A stretch of DNA of 64,000 bases from Thermocrinis sp. (GCA_020833645.1 JAJHRQ010000001.1:1-64000), one strand, 5' to 3'; positions 42,973 to 51,236 are shown, counted from the first letter of the stretch. The notes: generated by a model from the letters alone, not told the origin. Translations and numbers: made by a program.

Positions 42973-44529
42973 ATGTTTGTTAGCCTTCAATTCAAGCTTG
43001 AACTGAAAAGGGAAGATAGAGAAAAACTCATAAAGCTGATGCGTAAGCAATCCTCTGCCATCCGAGTGGCATACAACATGCTAAAGGAGTTGGAAAAAGA
43101 GAAAACAAGAAACCCACATGCCCAAATATATCAAAGACTAAGACAACTATTCCCTGAACTACCAACCAGATATATTGACTCAGCCATATACAAAGCTAAG
43201 CAGTATCCCACAGATAAACCAGTGGTCTTTGGAGGCAAAAGACTTTTTGAAAAGCTTTGCAAAAATCATCTTTCAGGAAAGGCAAGAGAAAAACTTAAAA
43301 AGCAGTGGAGAGAACTAAGACAAGGAACTCTTGTAAGCATCGGGTCAAAGGCAGACAAAGGAAACAGACTAATGAGATTTGAAGACCTAAAAGGACAGAT
43401 TTACCTTAGAATTACCACAGGAAACAGAGAGTTTGTCTACGCAAAAGTGTTAAGAGAGCCAAGCAACAGCAAAGACAAGTGGCTCACCTTTATGGCTATG
43501 CTTTTAGAAAGTTGGCAAACTCAAAGCTACTTTCCTTACACAGTGGAGTTAAAACTAAGAGATGGAGAAGTTTATGGAAGTGTATCCTTTGAAATCCCAA
43601 CGCCTGAAGTTAGATACACCAAAGAAAACGGAGTAATAGCCATAGACACAAACGCATCACCCATACACTTAGCCATAGCGGGAGTCTCAAAAACTGGAGA
43701 ACTACTAAGCTATCAAACCATCAGCTTACACCACCTTTTAGGACTTTCCCAAAACAGCAAAGACCACCAAGAGTGGATATTAACCCATCAGTTAATAGAT
43801 TTAGCCATTCAGAAAGGTAAAGCTATAGCCATAGAGAACCTAAAGAAACTCAAAAAGGGAATGCGTGGAGATGGGAAAGCTGAGTTAAGAAAAAGGCTTC
43901 ATCACTGGAATGCCAAAAAGTTTATGCAAAAGCTAAAGAGGGTAGCAATGTTAAAGGGAGTGGAAGTGATAGAGGTAAATCCCGCCTATACATCAGTCAT
44001 AGGCATGCTAAAGTATGCACCGCAGTTAAGCGTAGATAAAGACGTAGCTGGTGCTTATGTGATAGGGAGAAGAGCACTGGGCTTTAAAGAGGACATGCCT
44101 GAGAATTACGAGAGGCTTTTGAAAGACAAAGTATATTTAGAGTTTGCTCTAAAGAGGTATGAAGAGGGGGAAAAGGACCTTGTGGAACTCATAGAGAAGG
44201 AAAGCAACGAATACAAGAGAAACGCACTAAAAAGCGAACTAAGGAGTGTAGAGAATTCAAAGAAACTTTTAGCTAATCTCATACAAAGCCTTCAGAGTGA
44301 GCCAAGCTCCTGCGAGGAAGCCAACGGAAGGAATCCCGAGCAGGGGAGGGTAGCAAAAACTACCCTTCAAGGTGTTTGGCAAGTTCTGAAGGTAGCCCTT
44401 CTCTTCCCTATCCTTGGAAAGGTCTTGCCAAGGGACCTTTCTCCTCTGAAGCCTGTGTTGGTGGAAGGGGTGTGGGATAGGGTGAGGAAAGGGTTAGTTC
44501 CCTTTGAGGCTAGGGGGACGTCCCGATGA
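42973..44529 (+). CDS. tnpB: TnpB-like RNA-guided nuclease (IS200/IS605 OrfB group, zinc-finger-less)
   Basis: 518 aa. RuvC-I is GVIAIDTNASPIHLAIAG, RuvC-II AIAIENLKKLKKG, and RuvC-III SVDKDVAGAYVIGRRALGF; D, E and D are all present. NPAYTSVIGMLKYA occurs where canonical TnpB has a four-Cys zinc finger, which is absent here; this matches the TnpB-related subgroup of thermophiles. TnpB cuts DNA under guidance of RNA from the element's right end. No TnpA is adjacent. The last 75 residues (from about SEPSSCEEAN) overlap the probable omega-RNA. Confidence 0.82.
   Translation: MFVSLQFKLELKREDREKLIKLMRKQSSAIRVAYNMLKELEKEKTRNPHAQIYQRLRQLFPELPTRYIDSAIYKAKQYPTDKPVVFGGKRLFEKLCKNHLSGKAREKLKKQWRELRQGTLVSIGSKADKGNRLMRFEDLKGQIYLRITTGNREFVYAKVLREPSNSKDKWLTFMAMLLESWQTQSYFPYTVELKLRDGEVYGSVSFEIPTPEVRYTKENGVIAIDTNASPIHLAIAGVSKTGELLSYQTISLHHLLGLSQNSKDHQEWILTHQLIDLAIQKGKAIAIENLKKLKKGMRGDGKAELRKRLHHWNAKKFMQKLKRVAMLKGVEVIEVNPAYTSVIGMLKYAPQLSVDKDVAGAYVIGRRALGFKEDMPENYERLLKDKVYLEFALKRYEEGEKDLVELIEKESNEYKRNALKSELRSVENSKKLLANLIQSLQSEPSSCEEANGRNPEQGRVAKTTLQGVWQVLKVALLFPILGKVLPRDLSPLKPVLVEGVWDRVRKGLVPFEARGTSR
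44296..44390 (+). ncRNA. Probable omega-RNA (reRNA) scaffold overlapping the tnpB 3' end
   Basis: A perfect hairpin AGGGTAG-CAAAAA-CTACCCT (44347-44366) and a longer-range pairing GCCAA/TTGGC lie within the C-terminal coding region. The TnpB relic at 34.8 kb keeps both helices with different bases (GTAGGG-CAAAGA-CCCTAC and GCCAGCT/AGCTGGC), which is covariation. The GGCAAGTTCT that follows is conserved in both. The 3' end and guide are not determined. Confidence 0.5.
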
Positions 44530-44825
44530 GGGATTTTTTAGAACAGCCTCAGGCGGGCTCAAACAGAGGAGACCTGGAAAGGGAGCTGGAAGATATTCTC
44601 CGATTTGCTAAGATAACCTATCAGAGGTATGTTTTAACCATAGAGGACTACACGCGGGAAGAGCTGGAAGGAGACCTGAAGGAATACACCCTACAGCTTG
44701 AAAACTTTGTTGCCCCTCTTCTGGAAAGGGCTGAAGAGGAGGGGTACGAGGATCTTGCCAAGGAGATAGAGGGCTACTACAAAAAGCTTATTGACGCAAT
44801 AAAGCAGAGGCTTTCGGAGATATGA
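44526..44825 (+). CDS. Small acidic helical protein
   Basis: 99 aa, not recognised. Mostly charged helices (ERELEDILRFAKITYQRY, EELEGDLKEYTLQLENF, EEEGYEDLAKEIEGYYKKLIDAIKQ). The ATG overlaps the tnpB stop and the stop overlaps rlmB. No SD is evident; the original start may have been changed by insertion of the element. Confidence 0.55.
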   Translation: MRDFLEQPQAGSNRGDLERELEDILRFAKITYQRYVLTIEDYTREELEGDLKEYTLQLENFVAPLLERAEEEGYEDLAKEIEGYYKKLIDAIKQRLSEI

Positions 44826-45547
44826 TCGTTTACGGTAAAAATCCCATTTTGGAAGCCCTCAGGGCAAACAGACCCATTGAGAAGGTTTTGGTAGCCCATG
44901 ATGGGCATCCTCCCCATCAGGTGGTAAAGCTCTGCAAAGAAAAGGGAATAAAGATCCAAAGGGTGCCAAGGCAAAAGATTGAGGAGCTGGCTGGCACAAA
45001 AAAGACACAGGGAATCGTTGCCATTATCAGCCCTGTGCCCTTGGTTCCCCCGGAGGAACTTTTTAAAAAAGCCTTTGAGAAGAACAGCTTCTTTTTGGTT
45101 TTGGACCACATAACGGACCCACAGAACGCAGGAAATCTCATAAGAACATGCGAAGTTTTTGGTGGGGTTGGCGTGCTTTTGCCCAAGGACCGGAGCGTTC
45201 CCATAAATCAAACAGTGGTAAAGGCAAGCTCTGGTGCGGTCTTTCACCTTACCTTTAGCAGGGTGCCAAGCCTAAGGAGGGCTTTGGAAGAGTTTCAAAG
45301 AATGGGTGGTTCAGTGGTGGTTGTGGAAAGAGGAGGAGAGGACATAAGGAAGGTGCAATTTCCTATGCCCTGTGCTTTGGTACTCGGTTCAGAGGGAGAA
45401 GGCGTCTCCAAAAGCGTCCTTGAAAGGGCAAACCTGGTGGTCTCCATTCCCATAGTGGGCAAGATCAACTCCTTGAACGTGTCCTCCGCTGGTGCCATTG
45501 CTATTTGGGAGGTCTTTAAGGCTTGCAAGCTGGCTCAAGGAGATTAA
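44822..45547 (+). CDS. rlmB: 23S rRNA 2'-O-ribose methyltransferase, SpoU/TrmH family
   Basis: 241 aa. The N-terminal substrate-binding domain starts VYGKNPILEALRANRPIEKV. The SPOUT knot has VLDHITDPQNAGNLIRTCE, LVLGSEGEGVSKSVLE and SIPIVGKINSLNVSSAGAIAI, motifs 1-3 of the family. It methylates G2251 of 23S rRNA, or a tRNA ribose in TrmH relatives. The ATG overlaps the preceding stop. Confidence 0.88.
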   Translation: MIVYGKNPILEALRANRPIEKVLVAHDGHPPHQVVKLCKEKGIKIQRVPRQKIEELAGTKKTQGIVAIISPVPLVPPEELFKKAFEKNSFFLVLDHITDPQNAGNLIRTCEVFGGVGVLLPKDRSVPINQTVVKASSGAVFHLTFSRVPSLRRALEEFQRMGGSVVVVERGGEDIRKVQFPMPCALVLGSEGEGVSKSVLERANLVVSIPIVGKINSLNVSSAGAIAIWEVFKACKLAQGD

Positions 45548-45557
45548 CTTAATTTCT

Positions 45558-46526
45558 ATGCTTACCTTTGAAATTGCCAAAGAGGAAACACTGAGCCCTA
45601 AGGATATAAAGGAACTTCAGGAAGAGATAAGGTCTTTAGCAAAGAAAAAGAACGCAGTGATCCTTGCCCATTACTACCAAAGACCGGAGGTGCAGGACGT
45701 TGCGGACTTCGTGGGAGATTCCTTAGAACTTTCCAGAAAGGCAAGCCAAACGGATGCGGACATCATCCTTTTCTGCGGAGTTAGGTTCATGTGCGAGACC
45801 GCAAAGATCTTGAACCCTACAAAGAAGGTGCTCCATCCAAACCCCGAATCAGGCTGTCCTATGGCGGACATGATAAGACCCGAACAGGTTTTAAAGCTGA
45901 AAGAACAGCATCCCGACGGCGAGGTGGTAGCTTACGTGAATACCTCCGCAGATGTAAAGGCGGTGTCCGACGTGTGCGTCACCTCCGCTAACGCAATAAA
46001 GGTTGTCCAAAAGTTGCAGAGCAAAAAGATCATATTCATACCAGACCAAGCCTTGGGCAATTGGGTAAAAAAACATGTGCCCGATAAGGAGTTTGTTATA
46101 TGGCAGGGTTTTTGTCCCCCACACTTTGAATTTACCGCCAAAGAGCTTGAAAGGCTAAAGCAACAGTTTCCAGATGCTAAAGTGGCGGTACATCCCGAGT
46201 GCCACCCCAAAGTCATTGAAATGGCAGATTTTGTGGGCTCCACCTCCCAGATCATAAACTACGCCACCACCTGCGATTCAGACCGGGTTATTGTCATCAC
46301 TGAGGTAGGTCTAAAGCATACCCTTATCAAGAAAAACCCTAACAAGGAGTATATATTCCCCCAATCTATGAACTATTGCGGAACTGTGTATTGTTGTACC
46401 ATGAAGGCTATAACACTGCCCTTGGTTTACAAAACCCTAAAGGAGGAGCTAAACGAAGTGGTACTGGACGAGGAAATAATAGCCAAAGCAAGAAGACCTC
46501 TAGAGAGGATGCTTGAGCTGTCTTAA
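45558..46526 (+). CDS. nadA: Quinolinate synthase A
   Basis: 322 aa from ATG 45558; the track start lies inside rlmB. AVILAHYYQRPEVQDVADFVGDSLELSR is the NadA N-terminus. Cys in FCGVRFMCETAK, in the central IWQGFCPPH and in YCGTVYCCTMK include the three 4Fe-4S ligands. It condenses iminoaspartate with dihydroxyacetone phosphate in NAD synthesis. The cluster is oxygen-sensitive, in keeping with the microaerophilic setting. Confidence 0.93.
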   Translation: MLTFEIAKEETLSPKDIKELQEEIRSLAKKKNAVILAHYYQRPEVQDVADFVGDSLELSRKASQTDADIILFCGVRFMCETAKILNPTKKVLHPNPESGCPMADMIRPEQVLKLKEQHPDGEVVAYVNTSADVKAVSDVCVTSANAIKVVQKLQSKKIIFIPDQALGNWVKKHVPDKEFVIWQGFCPPHFEFTAKELERLKQQFPDAKVAVHPECHPKVIEMADFVGSTSQIINYATTCDSDRVIVITEVGLKHTLIKKNPNKEYIFPQSMNYCGTVYCCTMKAITLPLVYKTLKEELNEVVLDEEIIAKARRPLERMLELS

Positions 46527-46541
46527 GCTTATAATTTTTAC

Positions 46542-47930
46542 ATGCGAGCTTTGATTCTTGCAGCGGGGTTGGGAAGTAGGTTCAAAAGCCAGAAGGCAAA
46601 GGTTCTGCACACCATCCTTGGCAAACCCATGCTCTGGTACGTGCTACGCACCTTGAGGGAGTTGAACTTTCGGGAAATTGGCGTGGTGGTTGGTCATCAG
46701 GCGGAGGAGGTAAAAAAGGTCTTTGAGGGAGAGGATGGCATCTCCTTCTTTCATCAGGAAAACCCAAAGGGTGGTACCGCAGATGCAGTGATCTCTGCCC
46801 TGGACTTTTGGAGGGATTACCAAGACTACCTTTTGGTGATAAACGGCGACAGCCCTTTGGTAAAAGTTCAAACCATAAAGAACATGCAAAGATACATACA
46901 GTTGGTGGAAGAATACGAGAACATAAAATTAAGTGCCCTGCTACTGTCGGGCTTTCTTCCGGATCCAACGGGCTATGGCAGGGTTATAAAGGACCAGAGG
47001 GGGAACGTGATAAAAATAGTGGAGGAAAAGGATGCTACCATTGAAGAAAAGCAGATCGGGGAGATAAACGGCGGTGTATATTTCTTTTACTGCCCTCATC
47101 TTTTGGATGTGATCTTTTCCGTCCAGCCCAGCCCAAAGAGTGGAGAGTTATACCTGACAGAGGCAATAGCCTTGATGCACAAAAAAGGTTATGTGGTTAG
47201 GAGCTTTATGGCGGAAGATCAGGCGGAGGTCATGGGTGTCAACAACCGATGGGAGCTCGCCATAGCAGAAAACGTGATAAGACTGAGAATTTTAGAAAGG
47301 CTTGCAGTGGAAGGCAACACTATCCACCAGCCAGAAACCGTATGGATAGAGCCCTCCGTGGTGCTTGAGGGGGAGGTGGAAATAGAGCCGGGCGTAGCCC
47401 TAAGAGGAAACACAAAAATAGGTAAAGGAGTGCGTATAGGTAGGGGAAGCGTTATAGAAAACTCAGTGGTGGAAGAGGGCGCGGTCATAGAACCCTACAG
47501 CATTATCAGAGACTCTCACATCAAGAGCGGGGCCATTGTGGGACCTTTTGCCCATCTCAGAAATCATTCCGTGATAGGGGAAGGCTCCCACATAGGAAAC
47601 TTCGTGGAGGTTAAAGCCTCCGAGATTGGTAGCCATGTAAACGCTAAGCATTTGGCATACATAGGTGATGCCCAAATAGGTGATCGTACCAACATAGGGG
47701 CGGGAGTGGTCTTTGCCAACTACGACGGAAAGCAAAAGCACCGGAGTAAGGTAGGTCAGAATGCCTTCATAGGTAGCAACTCCCTCATAATTGCACCAGT
47801 CACCCTTGGCGATTACTCCTACATTGCGGGAGGTTCGGTTATCAACAAGAACATAGAAGAGGGAGACTTGGCTATTGCAAGGGCAGAGCTTAGGATATTG
47901 AAGGGTAAGGGCAAAGAAAAGCTTTTGTAA
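46542..47930 (+). CDS. glmU: Bifunctional UDP-GlcNAc pyrophosphorylase / GlcN-1-P acetyltransferase
   Basis: 462 aa. The N-terminal uridylyltransferase has LILAAGLGSRFKSQKAKVLH and GGTADAVISAL; the C-terminal left-handed beta-helix has hexapeptide repeats and the acetyltransferase site FVEVKASEIGSHVNAKHLAYIGDAQIG. It supplies UDP-GlcNAc for peptidoglycan and LPS. TATAAT (46530-46535) is 6 bp before the ATG. The stop lies 2 bp from the tRNA-Lys 3' end. Confidence 0.94.
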   Translation: MRALILAAGLGSRFKSQKAKVLHTILGKPMLWYVLRTLRELNFREIGVVVGHQAEEVKKVFEGEDGISFFHQENPKGGTADAVISALDFWRDYQDYLLVINGDSPLVKVQTIKNMQRYIQLVEEYENIKLSALLLSGFLPDPTGYGRVIKDQRGNVIKIVEEKDATIEEKQIGEINGGVYFFYCPHLLDVIFSVQPSPKSGELYLTEAIALMHKKGYVVRSFMAEDQAEVMGVNNRWELAIAENVIRLRILERLAVEGNTIHQPETVWIEPSVVLEGEVEIEPGVALRGNTKIGKGVRIGRGSVIENSVVEEGAVIEPYSIIRDSHIKSGAIVGPFAHLRNHSVIGEGSHIGNFVEVKASEIGSHVNAKHLAYIGDAQIGDRTNIGAGVVFANYDGKQKHRSKVGQNAFIGSNSLIIAPVTLGDYSYIAGGSVINKNIEEGDLAIARAELRILKGKGKEKLL

Positions 47931-47932
47931 TG

Positions 47933-48006
47933 TGAGCCGGGAGGGATTTGAACCCTCGACCCACGGATTAAAAGTCCGTTGCTCTACCAGGCTGAGCTAC
48001 CGGCTC
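47933..48006 (-). tRNA. tRNA-Lys (TTT)
   Basis: On the minus strand GAGCCGG pairs with CCGGCTC (7-bp acceptor, A discriminator). The anticodon arm is ACGGA-CTTTTAA-TCCGT with anticodon TTT, and the T arm GAGGG-TTCAAAT-CCCTC. CCA is not encoded. It is convergent with glmU with no room for a terminator. Confidence 0.96.
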
Positions 48007-48032
48007 TAGTGTTATTTATTATAATACAAAAA

Positions 48033-48572
48033 ATGCTGTATTACAAGCTAAAAATTATCAAAGCAGGACAACTTTTGTACAAAGAAGGGCTTGTGGATGC
48101 AAGGGCGGGAAACATTTCCGTAAGGCTGGATGGGAGTGTGTTAATAACCAGAACGGGTAGGCATGTGGGAGAACTTTCTTTGGAGGACATAATAGAACTG
48201 CCCTTGTACGGCGAAAGCATCCTTGAGAAGAGGGCATCTTCTGAGTGGGTGGTGCACAGAGAAATATACCTGCAAACCTCCCACAGGGCGGTGGTTCATG
48301 CCCATCCACCAAGGGCGGTGATCCTTTCCATGTCTTTGGATCGGATAGAACCCATTGATTCGGAAGGAAAAGCCCTGTTAGGTAGCGTAAAAGTTCTGCC
48401 CGATTATCCTTCGGGTAGCCTTGAACTTGCCCGTGCGGTCTCAGAAGAACTAAAAAATTCAAAACTTGTGGTAGTAAGAGGACACGGCGTCTTTTCCGTA
48501 GGCAACGATCCCTTAGAGGGCTACAGTCTTATTTCTGTTCTGGAAAGGTCTTGTCATATTTTGCTAAGCTAA
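48033..48572 (+). CDS. Class II aldolase/adducin family protein
   Basis: 179 aa from ATG 48033; the track start runs into the tRNA. GNISVRLDGSVLITRTG, ASSEWVVHREIY, VVHAHPPRAVIL and VVRGHGVFSVG supply the zinc-binding His and catalytic Glu positions of fuculose-phosphate-aldolase-like enzymes. It is shorter than the usual 210 aa. It could split a sugar phosphate or act in methylthioribulose-phosphate metabolism. TATAAT (48020-48025) lies 7 bp upstream. Confidence 0.82.
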   Translation: MLYYKLKIIKAGQLLYKEGLVDARAGNISVRLDGSVLITRTGRHVGELSLEDIIELPLYGESILEKRASSEWVVHREIYLQTSHRAVVHAHPPRAVILSMSLDRIEPIDSEGKALLGSVKVLPDYPSGSLELARAVSEELKNSKLVVVRGHGVFSVGNDPLEGYSLISVLERSCHILLS

Positions 48573-48648
48573 TCCCACCCAAGGTTTATACTCCATTACC
48601 TGCTCAAAGGTGTATGGGCACTCTTGAGGACGTTGTAATATATTTTCA

Positions 48649-49254
48649 ATGCTCAAGATAGCCCTAACTGGCAACATAGGCTCTGGAAAATCCACTGTAG
48701 CGGAGTTTTTCAAAGAATGCGGTTTTTATGTTTTTGATGCAGACCGCATAATAAAGGGATTTTATGAAGAGAGGGGAAAGGTGTACGAAGAGGTTCTGAA
48801 AGCCTTCGGGAATGAAATATTAGACCAAGGGGGAAACATAAACACGAAAAAGCTTGCGGACATTGTGTTTGCAGACAGAGAAAAGCTATTGCTTTTGGAA
48901 AGGATCACCCACTCTGCCCTTTATGAGCGATTGGAGGAGGAGTTTAAAAAACTTCCCGAGCACGCCATAGCAGTGGTGGAGGCTTCCCTGGTTTTGGAGA
49001 AAAAAACACAAGGCAGGTACCACTTTGTGGTTTTGGTTTATGCACCCTATGAGCTTTGCAAACAGAGGGTCCTCGCCAAGGGTATGTACTTGGAGGACTT
49101 CGAAAGAAGGTGGCAAAAGCAACTTCCACCCGAAGAGAAGTTAAAAAGAGCCCACTATGTGATAGACAACAGCCAAAGCCTTGAAAGGACAAGGGAGAGG
49201 GTCCTTGAGCTGTGTAAAGTCTTTAGGAACCTTGTCCTTTTCCAGAGAGGGTGA
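48649..49254 (+). CDS. coaE: Dephospho-CoA kinase
   Basis: 201 aa. KIALTGNIGSGKSTVAEFF is the P-loop, FDADRIIK the substrate site, VVEASLVLEK the second strand, and the C-terminus has KRAHYVIDNSQSLERT. It performs the last step of CoA synthesis. TAATAT is 7 bp before the ATG; no SD. It overlaps ttuA convergently by 32 bp. Confidence 0.92.
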   Translation: MLKIALTGNIGSGKSTVAEFFKECGFYVFDADRIIKGFYEERGKVYEEVLKAFGNEILDQGGNINTKKLADIVFADREKLLLLERITHSALYERLEEEFKKLPEHAIAVVEASLVLEKKTQGRYHFVVLVYAPYELCKQRVLAKGMYLEDFERRWQKQLPPEEKLKRAHYVIDNSQSLERTRERVLELCKVFRNLVLFQRG

Positions 49255-50137
49255 GCCTTTGTTTTAGCCTACAAACAGTGCATACGTCTGCAGAAGTGGG
49301 CTCACCACAAATAGAACATGGCTTTAGCTCAAGTTTTTCCTCCCGCCTGAGAAGGGGCTGGATTTTTCTCAAAAACTCTAAGTAGAACCTAAGCTTGGTG
49401 CCGGGACTCTTTTCCTCTATCTGAGAGAGCAAAAGCTTATACTCAATTGAAGAGGCATCTACTGAGTAGGGACATTCTTCCTCCACAAAGTCTATGCCGG
49501 AAAGAAGGGCATACAGGGCGCTTTCCTTCTCTGTAATAAGGCACAGTGGTTTTACCTTTTTCACAAAGCCATTGCCCTCTTTTAAAACCGGATACTGCCT
49601 TTGCAGGTAGCCTAAGTTCCAAGAGAGGACGTTTCCCATGAGGGTGGCGCTTTCGTCATCTAAGTTATGCCCTGTGGCGATCACCGAAAAACCAAGCTCT
49701 TTGGCACTTTTGTTCATGTAATACCTTTTGAGATTTCCACACACAGAACAGGCAGGCCTTTTCTCTATCTCTTTTATGGTTGGTATATCCTCCACCAAAT
49801 CCTTGAGCCTTATTACATGCAGGGTCCTTCCTAAGCTCTGGGCAAACTTTTTGGCTTTTTCCTCCGATAGGTTGGAATACTCTCCTATGCCCAAGTTTAT
49901 GTAGAGCCCATCCGCTTGGTAGCCGAGTCTATGAAGGGCATGCCAGAGGGAAAGGCTGTCTTTTCCACCAGATACCGCCACTAAAACCCTATCATCTTTT
50001 GAAAACATCCTAAACTCTCTTATTGTCCTTTCCACCCTCCTTTCAAACCACTCAATGTAATGCTCTTTACACAGGGCAATCCTATGGTGGGGCAAATAAA
50101 CAACCGCCTTTTGGGAACACTTAGCACATCTTTTCAT
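49223..50137 (-). CDS. ttuA: tRNA-5-methyluridine(54) 2-sulfurtransferase, TtuA family
   Basis: 304 aa. N-terminal zinc finger (CAKCSQ, later CKEHY), the PP-loop VAVSGGKDSLSLWHAL, central CSVCG plus a later Cys in EECPYS for the 4Fe-4S cluster, and a C-terminal zinc finger (CSICG, CTVC) match TtuA in order. It thiolates T54 of tRNA, which stabilises tRNA at high temperature. A sulfur-carrier gene lies 12 bp upstream. Confidence 0.88.
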   Translation of the reverse strand: MKRCAKCSQKAVVYLPHHRIALCKEHYIEWFERRVERTIREFRMFSKDDRVLVAVSGGKDSLSLWHALHRLGYQADGLYINLGIGEYSNLSEEKAKKFAQSLGRTLHVIRLKDLVEDIPTIKEIEKRPACSVCGNLKRYYMNKSAKELGFSVIATGHNLDDESATLMGNVLSWNLGYLQRQYPVLKEGNGFVKKVKPLCLITEKESALYALLSGIDFVEEECPYSVDASSIEYKLLLSQIEEKSPGTKLRFYLEFLRKIQPLLRREEKLELKPCSICGEPTSADVCTVCRLKQRLTLSGKGQGS

Positions 50138-50149
50138 AAGTTTTTAATC

Positions 50150-50359
50150 TTAACCCCACCCTCCCGAAATGGCATTTATCACCCGCACTTGGTCTCCCTC
50201 TTTTATGTAATAGTCCTCCTCCACCACTTCTCCATTGACCACCACAAAGGCATACTCCCTTGAGAGATTCATAGCCTTTAAAAGGTCTCTTGCCTTTACC
50301 TTGTCCCCTTCAAACTCCAACTCCAACTCCTTTCCTCTGTACTGAACCCGCAGTTTCAT
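50150..50359 (-). CDS. Ubiquitin-like sulfur carrier (TtuB/MoaD/ThiS family)
   Basis: About 69-70 residues from ATG 50359, or 74 from a GTG at 50374. The beta-grasp pattern LRVQYRGKELELEF ... GDQVRVINAISGG is clear. Adjacent ttuA suggests it is the TtuB-like carrier. The C-terminal GG that must be activated as thiocarboxylate is followed by WG, so the last two residues would need removal. Confidence 0.75.
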   Translation of the reverse strand: MKLRVQYRGKELELEFEGDKVKARDLLKAMNLSREYAFVVVNGEVVEEDYYIKEGDQVRVINAISGGWG

Positions 50360-50383
50360 AATGAATATTTTCACCTAAAAGGC

Positions 50384-50412
50384 TGTTGCATCATATGTTG
50401 CAAAATGCAACA
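50384..50412. promoter_or_regulatory. Three TGTTGCA half-sites (candidate sigma-54 activator site)
   Basis: TGTTGCA at 50384 and 50396 (12 bp apart), then inverted TGCAACA at 50406; the last two make a perfect 7-3-7 palindrome. They lie 65-90 bp upstream of the sigma-54 promoter, where an enhancer-binding protein would bind. Confidence 0.5.
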
Positions 50413-50432
50413 CTATCTGAAAGGGTGCCCTC

Positions 50433-50461
50433 TTAAAAGGCTTGAAAATAAAGCCTTTTAA
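50433..50461. repeat. 11-bp perfect inverted repeat beside the sigma-54 promoter
   Basis: TTAAAAGGCTT-GAAAATA-AAGCCTTTTAA ends 13 bp before the -24 element. It could be an operator, an architectural protein site or a terminator for upstream transcripts. Confidence 0.5.
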
Positions 50462-50474
50462 AACTGTACCCTTT

Positions 50475-50490
50475 TGGCACCATTTTTGCA
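50475..50490 (+). promoter_or_regulatory. Sigma-54 (RpoN) promoter
   Basis: TGGCAC-CATTT-TTGCA fits the -24/-12 consensus TGGCAC-N5-TTGCW exactly. It lies 45 bp before the first DUF2173 gene and implies activation by an AAA+ enhancer-binding protein, one of which (now broken) closes the operon. Confidence 0.85.
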
Positions 50491-50534
50491 TGTACATGTA
50501 TATTAAGTGAAAAACCTTTAGGGAGGTGTAAGCC

Positions 50535-50876
50535 AAGGCAACACTAATCAAGCTAAAAGAGCTTATGTCCATACCCGGCGCTGTTGCAGCTGGGATATTT
50601 TCAGATGATGGTAGGCTGATTGCCTACTACGGCGACATTAACGAAAAGGCTGCGGAGATAGCAGCCATGATGTGCGCTGCCAACAAGCTCATGGCCAACA
50701 TGCAGGCAAAGGGCTGGAGTGCATACACCGGTCAAGAAGGCTTTTACCCTGTGTACGGCTTTGCGGTAGCCGGTGGAAAATACGCCGCCTGCATAATGGG
50801 CAATGTGGGTGTTTTTGTGGAGCTTGATAAGGCAGACTTTGACAAAACTTTTGAAGTATTGTCCAAATATATTTAA
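50535..50876 (+). CDS. DUF2173 family protein, copy 1 (start codon reads AAG)
   Basis: 103 aa from ATG 50565, or 113 aa if it starts at 50535. The second site fits better: GGGAGGTG then 6 bp then AAG-GCA, exactly aligned with GGAGGTG...CC-ATG-GCA of copy 2, but the expected ATG is AAG. The body ELMSIPGAVAAGIFSDDGRLIAYYG and AAMMCAANKLMANMQAKG match copy 2. The family has a small alpha/beta fold, unknown function, and is common in chemolithoautotrophs. Confidence 0.78.
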   Translation, partial: KATLIKLKELMSIPGAVAAGIFSDDGRLIAYYGDINEKAAEIAAMMCAANKLMANMQAKGWSAYTGQEGFYPVYGFAVAGGKYAACIMGNVGVFVELDKADFDKTFEVLSKYI

Positions 50877-50891
50877 AAGGAGGTGAGTGCC

Positions 50892-51227
50892 ATGGCAGAC
50901 TTGGACAGGCTTATGAGCGTAAAGGGCGTTTGGGCTGCGGGAGAGTTTTCTCCCGATGGTAAGCTAATTGCCTACAAGGGCAACATATCTGAAGAGCACG
51001 CAGCGATGGCTGCGATGATGTGTGCAGCTAACACACTGATGGCAGAGATGGAAACTCAGGGCTGGACAGCTTTCTCTGGTCAAGAATGGACACCTCTGAT
51101 AGGCTGGGCTCTGACCGGTCCCAAGTATTCGGTTTGCGTGGTGGGCAATGTGGGCGTCTTTGTTAACAACGAGGAGGTGTCCTTTAACGAAGTATTTAAG
51201 GTTTTAAGGGAAGTGGCAGGTAAATAA
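50892..51227 (+). CDS. DUF2173 family protein, copy 2
   Basis: 111 aa from ATG 50892, with SD AAAGGAGGTG; the track start three codons upstream is in the SD. DRLMSVKGVWAAGEFSPDGKLIAYKG, MAAMMCAANTLMAEMETQGW and VVGNVGVFV parallel copy 1. Two paralogues in one sigma-54 operon could form a heterodimer. Function unknown. Confidence 0.8.
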   Translation: MADLDRLMSVKGVWAAGEFSPDGKLIAYKGNISEEHAAMAAMMCAANTLMAEMETQGWTAFSGQEWTPLIGWALTGPKYSVCVVGNVGVFVNNEEVSFNEVFKVLREVAGK

Positions 51228-51236
51228 AACCATGCG

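Noticed and set aside
46582-46968. 128-aa minus ORF inside glmU
   Set aside because: Low-complexity Pro/Arg-rich antisense product, no support.
50433-50461. Riboswitch upstream of the DUF2173 operon
   Set aside because: The inverted repeat lies upstream of the sigma-54 transcription start, so it would not be in the mRNA leader.
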